DNA of 64,000 bases from Rheum nobile (taxonomy: Eukaryota; Streptophyta; Magnoliopsida; Caryophyllales; Polygonaceae), in the NCBI GenBank assembly GCA_027886185.1, contig WOAB01000158.1, positions 248,001-312,000 on the forward strand, written 5' to 3'. Every line of letters begins with the position of its first letter. Position 1 is the first letter of the stretch. Positions 22,206-34,040 of the stretch are shown here, piece after piece. The notes beneath the pieces were generated by a model that was given only the letters and a program-made list of their open reading frames with translations, had not been told where the DNA came from and ran no database searches. The position numbers were made by a program, and so were the translations under genes.

Positions 22206-22930
22206 GAAAAAGAGATTTGTGAAATAATATATAGGAAAAGAACAAACATATAGTTAGATCCGAATACCTCTCAATCGATTACGAAAAGATTGAGACGTCA
22301 ATCTTCCATAACTCCATGTGTGATATCTGGTTGAGGATTTGGAGAACTGGAAGAAGAGGAAGCATTTTGTGGAGTTCCAATGCGAATGACAAGCATGCTC
22401 AAAGCAGGCTGGAGAAGAACGCTTTTACTTTTCATTAATCAACAAGAATTTTCTTTTTTTTCTTAAGTGTAAATTTTAGGAGTATGGGGTATGGGGCATA
22501 AAATTATTGGATCCTCCATATTGGGAGGCCTTGTGCGGATGCTCACCTTGCACCTGTCCAGGGTCAGACCTATCAGTGAGGATAAAAGCGATTTGTGAAA
22601 CAATATATAGAAAGAGAACAAACGAATTTGGATACATCTCAATCGACAAAGAACAAATCGAAGAGTCAATCTTCCATATATCCATTTCTAACCTCTAGTT
22701 GAGGATTTGAAAAATTGGAAGAAGAGGAAGCGTTTTGTGGAGTTCTAATGCAAACAATGAACACGCACAAAGCAGGTGGAGAAGAACACTTTTACTTTTC
22801 ATGAATTAACAAGTCCTTGACTGCAATATTAGAATAATGGACTATGCGACATAAAATTATTAGACCTTTTAAATTTAAAGGCCTAGTGTACGTACAAGTA
22901 CTCACCTTACACCTACCTAAGGTCATAAAA
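22206..22930. repeat. ~370-bp tandem direct duplication
   Basis: The first unit (about 22206-22576) and the second (about 22580-22930) share in order: an 'aataatatatag' head, 'gtcaatcttccata', 'tggttgaggattt', 'gaagaagaggaagc', 'ttgtggagtt', 'ggagaagaac' plus 'cttttacttttcat', 'gcataaaattatt', and a tail of 'gctcaccttgcacctgtcc' type. The units have diverged clearly, so the event is old. Confidence 0.75.
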
Positions 22931-24765
22931 AATAATTATTTTAATAAGTCATCATGTGTGACAATTAAGTTACTCAAGCTAAATACGCACAAAATAATCT
23001 AAATTATAATTCTATTTTCAAATGTGCAAAGTAAACATAAAATTCGTTGATATCACAATTATAGTTTCATATTGAAGAATTTAGATTGGTTAGGTTAGTT
23101 GATGGACAATGACTTTTAACTTCCTAGTTTGCTTGGCAAAACAAGTAGCAAGCAAACCCTTCAAACATTCACTTGGGTCTTTTTCTTGTCTTTCTTATCT
23201 TGGCTTGAAAGATTCACATAAATTGGACGAATCAATTAAACCTAATAATATATATAGATTTAAGTTATAAAATAGTGTACGCTATCGTTAAATATGTACA
23301 TGTTTAATATATAGTGTATGTTTATATATTTTTTTTTGATAAAGTACGAATTCGAAGTGCAACTTCGAAAAGCTAGAAACTGACAACCGGACTAACCGGC
23401 AATACAACAACAACTAAGAGAAACAAAAAACAACGAAACAAACTAAAGTATGATAAAACAAAGAAACCTAGATATGAGGTGAGTAAAGCACAAACAAACA
23501 GTGTATGTTTATAATTGTATACATGTTTAATGTATTTATATTGTAATTTTTAAAAAGGATAAAACAAACATCTTATACATATTAATGTGATTAAATTTGT
23601 TATTAATTTATATCACTAAGCAAAAGTGTGAAGTCACATCCTAATTCAGTGCGGTTGACTGCACCGGATCCAAGCCCTAAACTACGCTCCGGCTGGAGTA
23701 CGTGAAACAAGCTCAATGTCTGTTGTTCCCGGCGACCTATCTTCGTAATATAATAGAAATTAAGGAAACTCACCCACTGTTCTGTCATCAAACAGAACTT
23801 AAAACATAAAACTTTAAAAAATAATATCTAAAAACTAAACAAAGATATTCTATAATTTTTTGTCCATAGAAGGCACTAACTTATTACAACAAAGGAGAAA
23901 GATTGAAACTCATGACTTCATAGTCACAATGTGTCATCCTTGTCAGCCCAAACTCGTGACAAAGTTGTTGTGATGAGCTGAATGGTGATTTTAGTATTGA
24001 GCATGAGTTTTGGATTCTTTGTTGAGATGAGCTGAATGGTGAATTTAGAGGAATCCATGACAAATCTTAGCACACTTGATTATTGGGAAGCACAAAGTTG
24101 TTGTGAATTGTGCTTATTGGTTACTGTTATCACCTCTCCTATTATTTTGTATAAGTTGTTATCTATAGCTTATTGTGCAATAACTTTTGTATGTTTAATG
24201 ACCCTTGTTGATACCAGAAATCCGAGTTTTAAGAATGGTTAAGTAGTTAGAGATTATTAGTTCATTGTGGCATTGTTAAATCAATTTGTATATTGTTCTT
24301 TGGGTGTTTTTATTGTTGTTAGCAGGTGTTTTGGTGTGTCTATATGGCTTGTTAAAAGTGTATGACACTCTCATATATTTTGGTGATGCTTTTATTTGGA
24401 AAAAGTGCATGTCTTAAGCTAAGTTTCAGTATTGTGATGAATGATGGAATTAAGGTAGAAGTATACAGGTTTAGGTTTGTGCTCAGTTTAACTTATTCTA
24501 CTTTTGATGTTCTTGATGGTTTATGCATTATTTACGAGGTTACTAAGATCTGTCACGGTGCATTTGTAAGAAATTCCAATTTCTTAGTACTTAGTTGACC
24601 CCATTAGATTAAACCGAAAGAATAAATGCACATTACTGGTCTTTCGTGATTGTTATTTCTAGAAACAACGATGTTGATGAATGATCTTATTCCACTCTTG
24701 TAGATAGGAAAAAGCACATAAGCCAGTGGTTGTACTCTTTTTGAAGCAAATGTTTAGATACTATA

Positions 24766-25518
24766 TGATGCCTAACGATGGCCTCGAATACGCGTTGATG
24801 AATGATCGTGGTAGAAAATGAGCCTTCGGATTCCTTCTCTTCGGGATAAATCACAACCTTCACCGAAGTAGAGGTTGACGGTTCTCTTGCTCTCGAATGG
24901 CTCGAGTTGGGGCGAGAGGATTCGAACAATTGCTCGGGTATGTTTTGGTGTAATCTGTGACGAGGATCAATCAAATGATGTGACATCGAAAGCCTAAGGG
25001 AGGAGATGAGTCTTAACGGCAAGCTTAAGCAAATTATATTCAACGTAAGTAAAATGTTACAAGGGTCATGGGCCGCAACCAACAAGCTAGCCTAATGGGC
25101 CAGTTTCTTAAGCATAAGAGAACACACGCGTGAAAATAGAAAGCTACTAAGTGCTAAAAATAACTCTAGTGAAAGTAGAAAGTTCAACAAATATCAAAAT
25201 AACCTCTAAATAGCGAAAGTAGTAAGATAGGCCTCGTTGCATGCATAGGCGGGCGCCGAGGCGAGTGTCGCGGAGGCGGGGGCTATGAAGGCATATGGCG
25301 AGCGTTGTGGCCCTATGGCACTAAGGCCTCCGGCTCAGGCGCGCCGGGAGTTGCGGCACCTAGTGTCACAAGGAGCATAGGCATCGGCGGCGTTGAGGAT
25401 GAGCCGGTGCAGGCGAAGGAGCGGGCGACGAAGGAATGTGTTGCTTGAGCGATGTTCCTTGGCATAAGCTCTAGTCACGGGGCCATTGGAGTTCAGGCTC
25501 AGTGCGTCTTCCTCCTCA
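24766..25518 (-). repeat. 3' LTR of the host gypsy element
   Basis: It aligns by eye with 43235-44021: 'taacgatggcctcgaata', 'attccttctct', 'gaacaattgctcgggta', 'caaattatattcaacgtaag' and the GC-rich 'gcataggcgggcgccgaggc' region occur in the same order. It is shorter by about 35 bp. The integrase-linked frame runs on into this LTR. Confidence 0.85.
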
Positions 25519-26119
25519 AGGGTAGTCATCGAGGGCAAGGTCGTATCACTCTCCCCTTCTTGGCTATGAAGCGTCCCCGCTTCACCCTCTTCAAACACCG
25601 GTGAAACATTTGGCGATAGATCAGCCACATTGAAGGTGGGGTGCACAACATACTCATCCAAGAGCTCCACCTGGTAGGCGTTGTCGCCACACGCCTTGAT
25701 GATCTTGAAGAGCTCGTCGCCGCGTTGATCTAGCTTGAACTTGCGCTTGGCAGGAAAGCGCTCTCGGCGCAAATGAACCCACACGAGATCTCCCGGTGAA
25801 AACACAATGCGGCGCCGGCCTTTGTTGTGTTGCACCGCGCGATGCTCCAGCTCGCTGCACATCATGCGGTGTAATTCCTGGACATACGCGGTGCGCTTGG
25901 CAGCTTTGAGGTTGTCCTGGTCATGCATTGGGCGCAATACCAAATCCAGGGGCGTCAATGGATTAAGTCCATACACCACCATAAATGGTGTGAGCTTTGT
26001 CACCGAGTGTTAGACCTGTTGTAAGAAAACTCAACAAAAGGTAGTAAGTCTTCCCAACAGCGAGGGTTGGACCTAAGCATGGTTCTAAGGAGTGCTCTGA
26101 GGGTCCGATTGGTTACCTA
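25335..26119 (-). pseudogene. Gypsy integrase C-terminal part
   Basis: From 26114 downward the frame reads 'NRTLRALLRTMLRSNPRCWE', then 'LPFVEFSYNRS', a stop near 26010, then an open frame with 'LTPFMVVYGLNPLTPLDLVL', 'FSPGDLVWVHLRRERFPAKR' and 'YVVHPTFNVADLSP'. These are standard gypsy integrase C-terminal blocks. The frame continues through an acidic tail into the LTR and stops at 25335. No chromodomain is visible. The upstream continuation lies at 32507-32741, across the nested element. Confidence 0.9.
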
Positions 26120-26540
26120 TGTAATACCCCTCATTTTTAGTAAAGGTATTTGGGTAATTTCCCAAACCCTCGTCAATATTTCTGAACGCGTTAGGAGAAG
26201 TTCAGATTTCTATAACTCATATAATCTCTGTAATAATTCCCTGAGCCTTGGAATACACATTCGATGTATTTTGGAAGCTTAGAATATTTGTTCGGGTACA
26301 AATATATATTTTTCGGAGTTTAAGCCCATGCCAAACCTTTCCCCGGGCAAAAAGACGCGGAAATGCCTTTTTCCGCGATCGCGGTAAAATGGCCCTCAAA
26401 AGAGCTGGGCACAGGAATATTCCGCGACCGCAGAAAAAGTTCTGCGACCGCGGAAAAGTGCATGCGTGCCACGTGTTTTTCGTCGCCGTCGATCTTCTGA
26501 GCCGCCGTTGATTTGGTCGGGGGCTGCTCTCCTTCTTTGG

Positions 26541-26551
26541 CTATAAAAGGA
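26541..26551 (+). promoter_or_regulatory. Candidate LTR TATA box
   Basis: The text GCTATAAAAGG is preserved in the other LTR at 30487. It stands about 30 bases upstream of a conserved 'cacccaaacatcagatct' stretch that could hold the transcription start. Position within the LTR fits the U3/R border. Confidence 0.55.
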
Positions 26552-27485
26552 GGCCAGGATGGAGGGTTTTGAGCACCCAAACATCAGATCTCCTCTCTCT
26601 CTCTCGTTTTCCTTAGTCGCCGGAGTTTCGAGCTCGCCGGAATTCTTGTGGAGTCGTCGGAGCTCTCGCCGGAGGTGGTGGTGGCCGAGGAGTGGTGCTT
26701 TGAAGGTGCAAGGTGGATCGGAGTGGAAGCCCCCTCGTCTCGAGCCCCGCCGTGTCGTCGCCGATGAGTTTTCTCCGTTTTGGGTCGCCGGAGTTCATGG
26801 CCGCGACCGCGGACATGAACTGCCGCGACCGCTGCAGTGACAAGGTCGGCGGCGTCCGCGGCCGCTGTCTTTGACACTCGCGGACTAAGTCCTCGGCAGC
26901 CGCGACCGCGGAATCCCTGTCGCGACCGCGGATTGCCTTGGCAATCGCGGTCGTGGCCTTGGACGATCCGGTCTCGGGCGGGACTTTCGTTCTTTCGATT
27001 TCGTTTGTTCCTTCTTAGATTCGTATCATTTTATTGTCGAATCTAACCTAGGGTTTCGTTGTGGGTCGTCGTCATAGGAATCTGTAATCCGACTTCTGTT
27101 CCCGTTCTGGACTCAGAAACCCATCGTCGCTCAATCGTTTGTCTAGACTAAGGCAAGTGGCGGTTCGCTCTTGCTTAATCATTCCATGTTCCATTAATTA
27201 TCAATTGCTTTTAGTTGTTAATTAAATTGGAGTGAACTGTTATTTTCGTTTGGGAACAAATTTTATAAATAATGTGATTAAAATATGATATTATAGTAGG
27301 TTGTATATATTGCTAGAAACAACGCTATTATACTTGTTAATGACCATAATGGTTTTGTTGTGGATTTAAATGTAAACTTTAATGCTAGATTAGCACGAGT
27401 ATTCGTAGGAACGTTAATTCCTTATGAGGATTAATCGTTTATTTATAACTCAGTATTAGTGGACCCAGCCTCTAAATGCTTTCCA

Positions 27486-27667
27486 GATCATAAACTTTCG
27501 TATTCACTCGAGATCATAAACTTTCGTAGTCATTCGAGACCATAAACTTTTGTAGTCATTCGAGAGCATAAACTTTCATAGTGACTCGAGATCGTAAACT
27601 TTCGTAGTCACTCGAGATCGTAAACCTTCGTAGTCACTCGATATCGTAAACTTTCGTAGTTACTCGA
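27486..27667 (+). repeat. 26-bp minisatellite, seven units
   Basis: The unit is close to GATCGTAAACTTTCGTAGTC plus ACTCGA. Seven units are counted. The same array in the other LTR has eight. Confidence 0.92.
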
Positions 27668-28563
27668 GATCATATTAAAAAGCTTTAACATGAATATCCG
27701 TTTTGAAATTTAGATAAGATACGTGCGGGTAGGCACATAATTAATGAACCCTCGGGTGAGAAGTATAACTTGGAAACTCGCCTGGACTTCGGTTAGAGTA
27801 AGTTCTCTTTCCAATCTGAATTCGCATTGTGCGGTGAGGTTGGTCGTGGACCCAAATGATCAAGTCGTTTTTAAACGCTTGTATGAAACTATAACGTTCC
27901 CAAACAATTGTCATACTTTTCCATAAGACTCAATTCCTTTGGAATCTTCCTTTTAGAGCATATCTAAATACTAATCATTCCGTGGAAATTTTGGGTTATA
28001 TATCGTTCCTTCGGTTATTATTCGAGGGACAATGATAGTAAACGATTGCAATCACTAGAACCATTCTGTTTTCACCCTTGCATAGTCTTTCATTAGACTA
28101 ACCAACCGGGTTTTATTCCTTGCATGGTTGGCTGGTGTCATCCGTCCTATACGGCACATCAGTGGTTGGTTCCCAAAGTCAAAGTAACCAGTCAAAGAAG
28201 AAGAGGCTTACAGACGAAGATTTAAGTGTCAGTGTTTTAAGTTGTTAATTATTACTTTAATATATCTTTATAACCTAGCGATGTTATAGGTTGATTCTTA
28301 AAAGTCTTCCGCTGTGTAATTTATAAGTCTTCCGCTGAAATTTTTACTCTGTTGTAAAGACGCTACTCTCGTTTGATGAGAGATCTTTTAATAAAAGAGT
28401 CGAGTTTCACATACAAATGTCTTCCGCTGTTTAATCTTTCATTTATTATATATACGCATTTAAGTTTAATTGTTCCGATTAAAGCCTAGGGTGGCTTTGG
28501 ACGGTAACGTCCGAGGTCACTGGCGTGTGGCACTACCGATATAAATCGGAGGTGTTACAATTT

Positions 28564-28575
28564 TGGTATCAGAGC
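28564..28575 (+). promoter_or_regulatory. Primer binding site, initiator-Met tRNA
   Basis: TGGTATCAGAGC lies four bases after the LTR end TGTTACA, an exact match to the common plant initiator-Met primer site. Confidence 0.93.
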
Positions 28576-30045
28576 AATGGTTTTAAAATTCTTGGCCTAT
28601 TGTTAGGTTTGAGAATTTTCGAAAATTATTTTCGAAATTATTTTTCAACCCGTCTTCCATTAAGAAAGAGTTTCGAGAATCTAAATGTTAACTTTAAAAG
28701 TTTTAATTACCTCTTGAAATTTAATTTAAAATAATGATTTATCTATCTGAGCTTTAAAGGTTATTTATAGTTGGTTTTAAATGGTGTGTATAAACAACCA
28801 AACGGTAGTTTATAATTGTAACTTTAAAAAGTGTGGTTTTTGCCTTAGTAAGAGTTTTGTGATAATCGTATCAATAGTTTGAAAAGCTAATTTTCCTAAA
28901 TAATTATATTATTAAAGTTTAAAGGTATAAAGTTTGAAAGTATAAGGTTTAATAATAAGTGGTTTTCAAACTTCTGCAAGCTTCGAGTGTTACTTATTCC
29001 TTAGATCCATTCTTAGGGATTTGAGTCAGGAAATGGGCGTATGGGCCAAACCTATTTGGGCCAAACGATTGAATTTGGTAAGTTGTACTTTCAGGGAACA
29101 AGGGTTATGATACTTGTAAGGTTGCAAGGTTTGATACTTGGATTTTATGTGAGTATGTCAGTTATAAGGCTTATGGTGCAATTCTTTGGAAAATATTAAG
29201 TTGTGAAGTTATTGTGTTGGGAGTAGGCCACTTAAATGTACATATTACAGTTTAAGGATAGGTTATGTTGATGATTCCGATAAATTAAAGGATTTAGTGA
29301 AGAGAATTGTCTATGTGCGCCTAAGGAGTAAGGTAACAAGCTTACTCGTACGAATCTGTTAAAGGATTATGATAAAAGTGACTGATGCGGTCGGAAATGA
29401 ATCATTTATCAGGATGATACCTTAAGGAAATAGGAATAATATCTCATGTGATTCGTTTTGAGGAACATAGGAATAAAGGTGTTGTGGTTATCTCTGGAGA
29501 AAGTTAAGGAATCTAAAAGGGGTTAAGTTACTGAATGATTAAAGGAATAGGCTAAATCACTATCGAAGAGATACCAAGCTAGAATTGGCATAAGGGCCAA
29601 ACCGGATTATGATGAGTAATGGAATTGCGGGGTATACACTTAAAGGAATTAGGAAATGCGATGTCTCAAGGACCACTAAGATCTGATAATGGAATATAAG
29701 GCAGATAAGGTACGTACTCTGAGAGAAGTTATGGAAAAGTGGAAGGAGTAATGTGTATTCTCATGCTTAAGGTATAGCAAGTCGGTTGCAATGATTTTAG
29801 AGGATACTATCTTAAGATAATTATGACCTTGAGGAGGTAGTTACGAGTTGCTACAGGTATAACGTATGGAAATAGGATATGCAAGGTAATGGTATAATTA
29901 AGGAAACAGGTCATTTTCCAAGAACAAGTACATGAATGAAGTAATTAAGGATATTAAGTTCAGATAGTAAGATTATGGTAAAACCGGTCCCTTTAGTTTA
30001 GTGATGCTAGTTTCGGGGTCGAAACTTTTCTTAAGGGGGTAGAGA
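28576..30045 (+). other. Non-coding internal region of LARD-like element
   Basis: About 1.47 kb of AT-rich sequence with no open frame of note and no retroviral motif. It ends in the purine-rich 'aagggggtagagaa' directly before the 3' LTR. It may carry packaging and dimerisation signals, which cannot be read by eye. Confidence 0.8.
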
Positions 30046-32506
30046 AGTAATTCCCCTCATTTTTAGTAAGGGTATTTGGGTAATTTCTCAAACCCTCGTC
30101 AATATTTCTGAACGCGTTAGGAGAAGTTTGGATTTCTGTAACTCATATAATCTCTGTAATAATTCCCTGAGCCTTGGAATATACATTCGATGTATTTTGG
30201 AAGCTTAGAATATTTGTTCGGGTACAAATATTTATTTTTCAGAGTCTAAACCCATGCCAAACCTTTCCTCGGGCAAAAAGACACGGAAATGCCTTTTTCC
30301 ACGACCGCGGAAGCATTTCCGCGACCGCGGAAAAATGGCCCTCAAAAGAGCTGGGCACAGGAATATTCCGCGACCGCGGAAAAAGTTCCGCGATCGCGGA
30401 AAAGTGCATGCGTGCCACGTGTTCTTCGTCGCCGTCGATCTTCTGAGCTGCCGTTGATTTGGTCGGGGGCTGCTCTCCTTCTTTGGCTATAAAAGGAGGC
30501 CGGGATGGAGGGTTTTGAGCACCCAAACATCAGATCTCCTCTCTCTCTCGTTTTCCTTAGTCGCCAGAGTTTCTAGCTCGCCGGAATTCTTGTGGAGTCA
30601 CCGGAGCTCTCGCCGGAGGTGGTGGTGGCCGAGGAGTGGTGCTTTGGAGGCGCAAGGTGGACCGGAGTGGAAGCCCCCTCGTCTCGAGCCCCGCCGTGTC
30701 GTCGCCTGTGAGTTTTCTCCGTTTTGGGTCGCCGGAGTTCATGGCCGCGACCGCAGCAGTGACAAGGTCGGCCGCGTCCGCGGCCGCTGTCTTTGACACT
30801 CGCGGGCGAAGTCCTTGACGACCACGACCGCGGAATCCCTGTCGCGACCGCGGATTGCCTTGGCAATCGCGATCGTGGCCTTGGACGATCCGGTCTCGGG
30901 CGGGACTTTCGTTCTTTCGATTTCGTTCGTTCCTTCTTAGATTCGTATCATTTTATTGTCGAATCTAACCTAGGGTTTTGTTGTGGGTCGTCGTCATAGG
31001 AATCTGTAATCCGACTTCCGTTCCCGTTCCGGACCCAGAAACTCGTCGTCGCTCAATCGTTTGTCTAGACTAAGGCAAGTGGCGGTTCGCTCTTGCTTAA
31101 TCATTCCATGTTCCATTAATTATCAATTGCTTTTAGTTGTTAATTAAATTGGAGTGAACTGTTGTTTTTGTTTGGGAACAGATTTTATAAATAACGTGGT
31201 TAAAATATGATATTATAGTAGGTTGTATATATTGCTAGAAACAACGCTATTATACTTGTTAATGACCGTAATGGTTTTGTTGTGGATTTAAATGTAAACT
31301 TTAATGCTAGATTAGCACGAGTATTCGTAGGAACGTTAATTCCTTATGAGAATTAATCGTTTCTTTATAACTCATTATTAGTGGACCCAGCCTCTAAATG
31401 CTTTCCAGATCGTAAACTTTCGTATTCACTCGAGATCATAAACTTTTGTAGTCATTCGAAACCATAAACTTTCGTAGTCATTCGAGATCATAAACTTTCG
31501 TAGTTACTCGAGATCGTAAACTTTCGTAGTCACTCGAGATCGTAAACTTTCGTAGTCACTCGAGATCGTAAACCTTCGTAGTCACTCGATATCGTAAACT
31601 TTCGTAGTTACTCGAGATCATATTAAAAAGCTTTAACATGAATATCCGTTTTGAAATCTAGATAAGATAAGTGCGGGTAGGCACATAATTAATGAACCCT
31701 CGGGCGAGAAGTACAACTTGGAAACTCGCCTGAACTTCGGTTAGAGTAAGTTCTCTTTCCAATCTGAATTCGCATTGTGCGGTGAGGTTGGTCGTGGATC
31801 CAAATGATCAAGTCGTTTTTAAATGCTTGTATGAAACTATAACGTTCCCAAACAATTGTCATACTTTTCCATAAGACTCAATACCTTTGGAATCTTCCTT
31901 TCAGAGCATATCTAAATACTAATCATTCCGTGGAAATTTCGGGTTATATATCATTCCTTCGGTTATTATTCGAGGGACAATGATAGTAAACGGTTGCGAT
32001 CACTAGAACCATTCGGTTTCACCCTTGCATAGTATTTCATTAGACTAACCAACCGGGTTTTATTCCTTGCATGGTTGGCTGGTGTCATCCGTCCTATACG
32101 GCACATCAGTGGTTGGTTCCCGAAGTCAAAGTAACCAGTCGAAGAAGAAGAGGCTTGCAGACGAAGATTTAAGTGTCAGTGTTTTAAGTTGTTAAATATT
32201 ACTTTAATATATCTTTATAACCTAGCGATGTTATAGGTTGATTCTTAAAAGTCTTCCGATGTGTAATTTATAAGTCTTCCGCTGAAATTTTTACTCTGTT
32301 GTAAAGACGCTACTCTCATTTGATGATAGATCTTTTAATAAAAGAGCTGAGTTTCACATACAAATGTCTTCCACTGTTTAATCTTTCATTTATTATATAT
32401 ACGCATTTAAGTTTAATTGTTCCGATTAAAGCCTAGGGTGGCTTTGGACGGTAACGTCCGAGGTCACTGGCGTGTGGCACTACCGATATAAATCGGGGGT
32501 GTTACA
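30046..32506 (+). repeat. 3' LTR of LARD-like element
   Basis: Colinear with 26120-28559 with scattered substitutions. It is about 21 bp longer, mainly because of one extra minisatellite unit. Its first bases read AGTAATTCCCC where the partner has TGTAATACCCC, so the terminal TG has mutated. It has more intact TTCCGCGACCGCGGAA motifs (30319, 30367) than the left copy. Confidence 0.9.
31408..31615 (+). repeat. 26-bp minisatellite, eight units
   Basis: Same unit as at 27486 with one unit more. The pattern of substituted units differs, so one LTR gained or lost a unit after insertion. Confidence 0.92.
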
Positions 32507-32741
32507 ACCTAAGTCTGGCCATCGGTTTGGGGGTGGTAGCTAGTGGAAAAGAGAAGGTTAGTGTATAGCTTACCCCAAAGTCTCCTCCAGAAATGGCTCA
32601 CAAACTTCACGTCTTGATCACTCACTATGGTCCATGGAATTCCATGCAAGTGCACCACATGCTCAAAGAAAAGGTTGGGTATTTCCGTAGCATTGTTGGT
32701 GGTCCTACGTGCAATAAAGTGTGCCATCTTGGAAAACCTAT
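32507..32741 (-). pseudogene. Host gypsy integrase core, middle part
   Basis: The minus frame reads '[20 protein letters not shown]', '[20 protein letters not shown]' (second catalytic Asp at SDQD) and '[12 protein letters not shown]', then a stop where a Glu codon is usual. It begins at the border of the nested element at 32742 and ends at the LARD-like border at 32506. This 235-bp island between two nested elements is the core of the split integrase gene. Confidence 0.92.
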
Positions 32742-34021
32742 TGACAGGCCTAAAGTCGTCGTGCCTAATCAAAGAAATCCTAATGTACCTACTAAACAGA
32801 GTATAGCAAGTAAGTCAAGGTCGAACCCAAGGAAATCAGTTTATCAGTTCTTGTAATTCGCAAGTCACCAACTAGGAACTAGGGGGGGTTGTAGTATTTC
32901 AAACCAAGTAAATAAAGCAAGAAAAGCAAAGCAAAGGATGTGAATATGATATGAGGAAGGTGTCACACCTGACAAAGATCCACACAATAAGAGATATGGT
33001 TGATCACTGAATTCTATTATTCTCAAGTTCTTATCTTTCCTTTGGTTGTTCTTATCCCGATCATATGTAACTATTAGTTCTACCAGCCCTAATAGTACTT
33101 ATTACTGAATCAAATCCGAAAACCTTCAAGACTCAATAAAGCAATAGCATTCAAACAAGGATTCAACAAGATACATGCAATAGAAACAACCCGTTACTAT
33201 AAGCATGCAATTAACTCTCTCTCACGATGAACACTCGCAACCCGCTTATATAAATCGTGTTTTCTACTAGATATGCAACCCGAACCCGGAATTGACAAGT
33301 CCTAGCTATATGGATAATATCAATAAACCTAGGTGATCAGTCTAGATAAACCAATAAGATTCAATAAACATTCAAGCGCAAGAGAATTAATACAACTAGA
33401 TAGGAAATCGAACAAGAATAGAAAACTCACAACCAATCAATTGAAGGCTTCAAACGTCAAGTGCAACAATGGAAGTTTAGTTGTCCATCAGGTTTTTTTA
33501 GAGAAAAAACTATGAAAGATAGAACGAGGTTTACCTAACCAAGTCTAGGTTAAAACCTTTAAAAACTAGGAAAATAAATAGTTTAGAAATAAAGAAAAGG
33601 AAAATAAGATAAAACAAGATCTCGGAATAAAAGATAAGGAAAGAAAGATCTCGGATATAAAATCCGAGAAAAAGCTCCAGCTCGGCACCACCGTGGGTAC
33701 GGTCATCCCACCGCGGGTGCGGTGGGTCTTCGGTCGGCTCCAGCTGTCTTCGCTTCAGCAAGTCCACTGCGGGTGCAGTGAGTATGGGCGCGGGTGCGGT
33801 GAAGACACCAGAGACTCTTCTTCTTCAGCTGCTTCTTCTTGCTTCTTTTGTGCAGCTATTTAACTCTTCACTTCAATGTACTTCAAATCTCTGTAAATCT
33901 CATGATTTCTTCACTTCTCGTCTTCTCTTCCGGATTACAGAATTACAATCAAAACATCTCTAAACATCATCTAAATCATGCTAATAACCACTAGATGTGC
34001 TATACAATATATCGCATATCA
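32742..34021 (-). repeat. 3' LTR of gag-protease element
   Basis: Plus-strand text runs from TGACAGGCC to CATATCA. The motif CACCGCGGGTGCGGTG and variants appear at 33689, 33709, 33765 and 33787. Almost identical to 38239-39519. Confidence 0.95.
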
Positions 34022-34040
34022 AATTCCCCCATACTTAGAC
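34022..34040 (-). promoter_or_regulatory. Polypurine tract
   Basis: Minus strand GTCTAAGTATGGGGGAATT immediately before the LTR start TGATATGCG. This form is typical of plant gypsy elements. Confidence 0.85.

Larger units (their letters stand above)
21042..24765. other. Intergenic DNA with local tandem duplications
   Basis: No reading frame here resembles a known family. The only structure is two local duplications listed separately, and a stretch at about 23330-23500 that begins with a T run and has a uniform A-rich character, possibly the reversed 3' end of a retroposon. Open frames at 24036-24242 and 24362-24598 have no recognisable domain. Confidence 0.45.
26120..28559 (+). repeat. 5' LTR of LARD-like element
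   Basis: This LTR is 2,440 bp long. A CpG-rich part (26351-26960) contains TTCCGCGATCGCGG at 26371 and further CGCGACCGCGG motifs. A TATA-like 'gctataaaagg' at 26541 lies just before 'cacccaaacatcagatctcc', which resembles an LTR promoter and transcript start, an inference. A 26-bp minisatellite lies at 27486. The end is followed directly by the primer site. Confidence 0.9.
26120..32506 (+). mobile_element. Large-LTR element without coding capacity (LARD-like)
   Basis: It starts TGTAATACCCC and ends GGGTGTTACA, flanked by the 5-bp duplication ACCTA (26115-26119 and 32507-32511). Two ~2.45-kb LTRs flank a 1.49-kb internal region. The primer site for initiator tRNA-Met at 28564 and a purine tract before 30046 set the plus orientation. 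No gag, protease, RT or integrase motif is found, so it must have moved with proteins from elsewhere. It splits the integrase of the host gypsy element between 'GQT' and 'NRTLR'. Confidence 0.93.

Noticed and set aside
23330..23500. Possible LINE or SINE end beginning with a T run
   Set aside because: No RNase H frame, promoter boxes or target duplications could be found, so only a remark was kept.
24687..25085. 132-codon minus-strand frame at the gypsy 3' LTR
   Set aside because: It lies within LTR and flank, and the equivalent LTR at 43235 reads differently; no family match.
26248..26877. Overlapping frames in the CpG-rich part of the LARD-like LTRs (also 30174-30999)
   Set aside because: GC-rich stretches lack stops by composition. 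Frames differ between the two LTRs and have no domain.
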